A DNA stretch of 64,000 nt from Prevotella sp. (GTDB lineage Bacteria > Bacteroidota > Bacteroidia > Bacteroidales > Bacteroidaceae). Shown in pieces: positions 63,359 through 64,000 of the stretch. Made by a program: the position numbers and the translations under genes. Below the pieces are notes generated by a model. That model had not been told where the DNA came from and ran no database searches. It worked only from the letters and a program-made list of their open reading frames with translations. The number at the start of each line of letters is the position of its first letter. Positions within the stretch are counted from its first letter, which is position 1. The stretch is taken from assembly GCA_017554145.1 (NCBI GenBank), contig JAFZIZ010000005.1, forward strand, positions 62,001 through 126,000, written 5' to 3'.

Positions 63359-64000
63359 TTATTTCTTACTAAGCCAGTTCTGGGCACGCTCGATATCCTT
63401 CTGTCTGGGACCAATCGCGTGCTGATACTTGATATCCTTCGGAAGTGAATCGACCACTGCAGCCTCCACACCACAGTTCTTCACAATCAGGTCGCGATAG
63501 TGTCTGAAACCATATTTATTGATGGAGTCGCAAGCCGCATTATATGCCTTCACAAAGAGTTCTAATTGCTTGTGGCGTTCCGGTCGACGCATCTCTTTGT
63601 CACGGAAGGCAATCACACCCATCTGCATATCGGGTTTTCTGGTATCAAATACCACGATGTTCTTCCCCATCCGTGCTTTTGTTGCCCAAGGCTCTGGGAA
63701 GAAGAGTGCATCCATCTCGTTGTTCTGTAACATCTGCATACGGACACTCAGGTCGTTAATCTGAACGCGGAATACATGTTCCTCCCTCAGTTTCAGCGAG
63801 TCGACAATGAGGTCGCTCAACATGTCCGTCACCGAAAAACGTGCCATCGCAATCATCTTGTCGTCCAACTGTTTCAGTTGATGCACACGTGAATGGCGGT
63901 TGGTAATCAGTTGCCAGTATGTATTCGTCGCGGCCACATAGCGTAGGGGGATACCTCGCTTTGTCATCCGCAACGCCCTGACCAGATCGGTCACCGTTCC
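63359..64000 (-). CDS. Periplasmic substrate-binding protein of the NMT1/SsuA type, 5' end outside window
   Basis: The C-terminal 213 residues of a binding protein of an ABC importer for nitrate-, sulfonate- or thiamine-precursor-like ligands. The frame is open to the right window edge, so the true start and signal peptide are not visible. Typical features are LDDKMIAMARFSVTDMLSDLI, MLQNNEMDALFFPEPWATKAR and a helical C terminus ending QNWLSKK. The ABC permease and ATPase are expected to the right. The ligand cannot be told. Confidence 0.8.
   Translation of the reverse strand, partial: GTVTDLVRALRMTKRGIPLRYVAATNTYWQLITNRHSRVHQLKQLDDKMIAMARFSVTDMLSDLIVDSLKLREEHVFRVQINDLSVRMQMLQNNEMDALFFPEPWATKARMGKNIVVFDTRKPDMQMGVIAFRDKEMRRPERHKQLELFVKAYNAACDSINKYGFRHYRDLIVKNCGVEAAVVDSLPKDIKYQHAIGPRQKDIERAQNWLSKK

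Noticed and set aside
1-64000. Mobile elements, prophage, tRNA or rRNA genes
   Set aside because: No transposase, integrase, phage gene, tRNA-like cloverleaf or rRNA stretch was recognised on reading; small RNAs cannot be excluded without a covariance search.

Overview
The window looks like chromosomal DNA from a member of the Bacteroidota, most likely a Prevotella-type (Prevotellaceae) gut or rumen bacterium. The clues are promoters of the TTTG / TAnnTTTG type, a SusC/SusD polysaccharide utilisation locus, a nuo cluster without nuoE, nuoF and nuoG, a fused nuoCD, stand-alone CHU_C (type IX type-B) sorting signals and many lipoprotein signals. No rRNA, tRNA, transposase, integrase, prophage or CRISPR array was seen. 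No gap between genes exceeds 300 bases; the longest are 37233-37497 (265 bases, with one -7 promoter element) and 53168-53367 (200 bases, divergent promoters). Genus assignment is inference.

Layout. 1-4295: the 3' end of yidC, a DUF1846 protein, and a TPR / SpoIIE-type phosphatase on the other strand. 4430-14224: an S9 peptidase, an MFS carrier and a duplicated secreted protein on the plus strand face a minus-strand group of a LysM/periplasmic-binding protein, a small beta-barrel, a POT oligopeptide transporter and a nuclease/phosphatase-fold enzyme. Together this suggests peptide scavenging plus envelope maintenance. 14332-17633: a stand-alone CHU_C protein overlapping uvrA. 17689-27836: a compact 10-gene operon nuoA-B-CD-H-I-J-K-L-M-N (11 subunits because C and D are fused). 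27969-28181: a small HTH protein.

28307-49045 is a beta-mannan / glucomannan utilisation locus read on the minus strand. The outer part is SusC, SusD, two surface glycan-binding lipoproteins, a GH5_4-like lipoprotein and a GH26-like lipoprotein without its acid/base region. A middle unit holds a secreted beta-sandwich-like protein and a GH5_7-type mannanase. The inner part is a CE7 esterase, an intact GH26 mannanase, GH130 mannosylglucose phosphorylase, a GPH sugar carrier and a mannobiose 2-epimerase. The implied flow is surface cleavage and capture, periplasmic deacetylation and trimming to mannobiose, uptake by the GPH carrier, epimerisation to mannosylglucose, and phosphorolysis to mannose 1-phosphate plus glucose. 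A BadF-type kinase lies just upstream of susC.

50222-64000: a large MscS-family channel, a small beta-barrel, then a probable envelope operon of kdsA, kdsD, a membrane-spanning transcription factor, a PLD-type (cardiolipin synthase-like) enzyme and an acyltransferase-3 protein. A TPR protein and a partial periplasmic substrate-binding protein run in from the right edge on the minus strand. The most unusual gene is the regulator at 55099-58857. It has the hybrid two-component (HTCS) layout, but the phospho-acceptor His and Asp are both replaced and the kinase ATPase domain is absent, so it should act without phosphotransfer.
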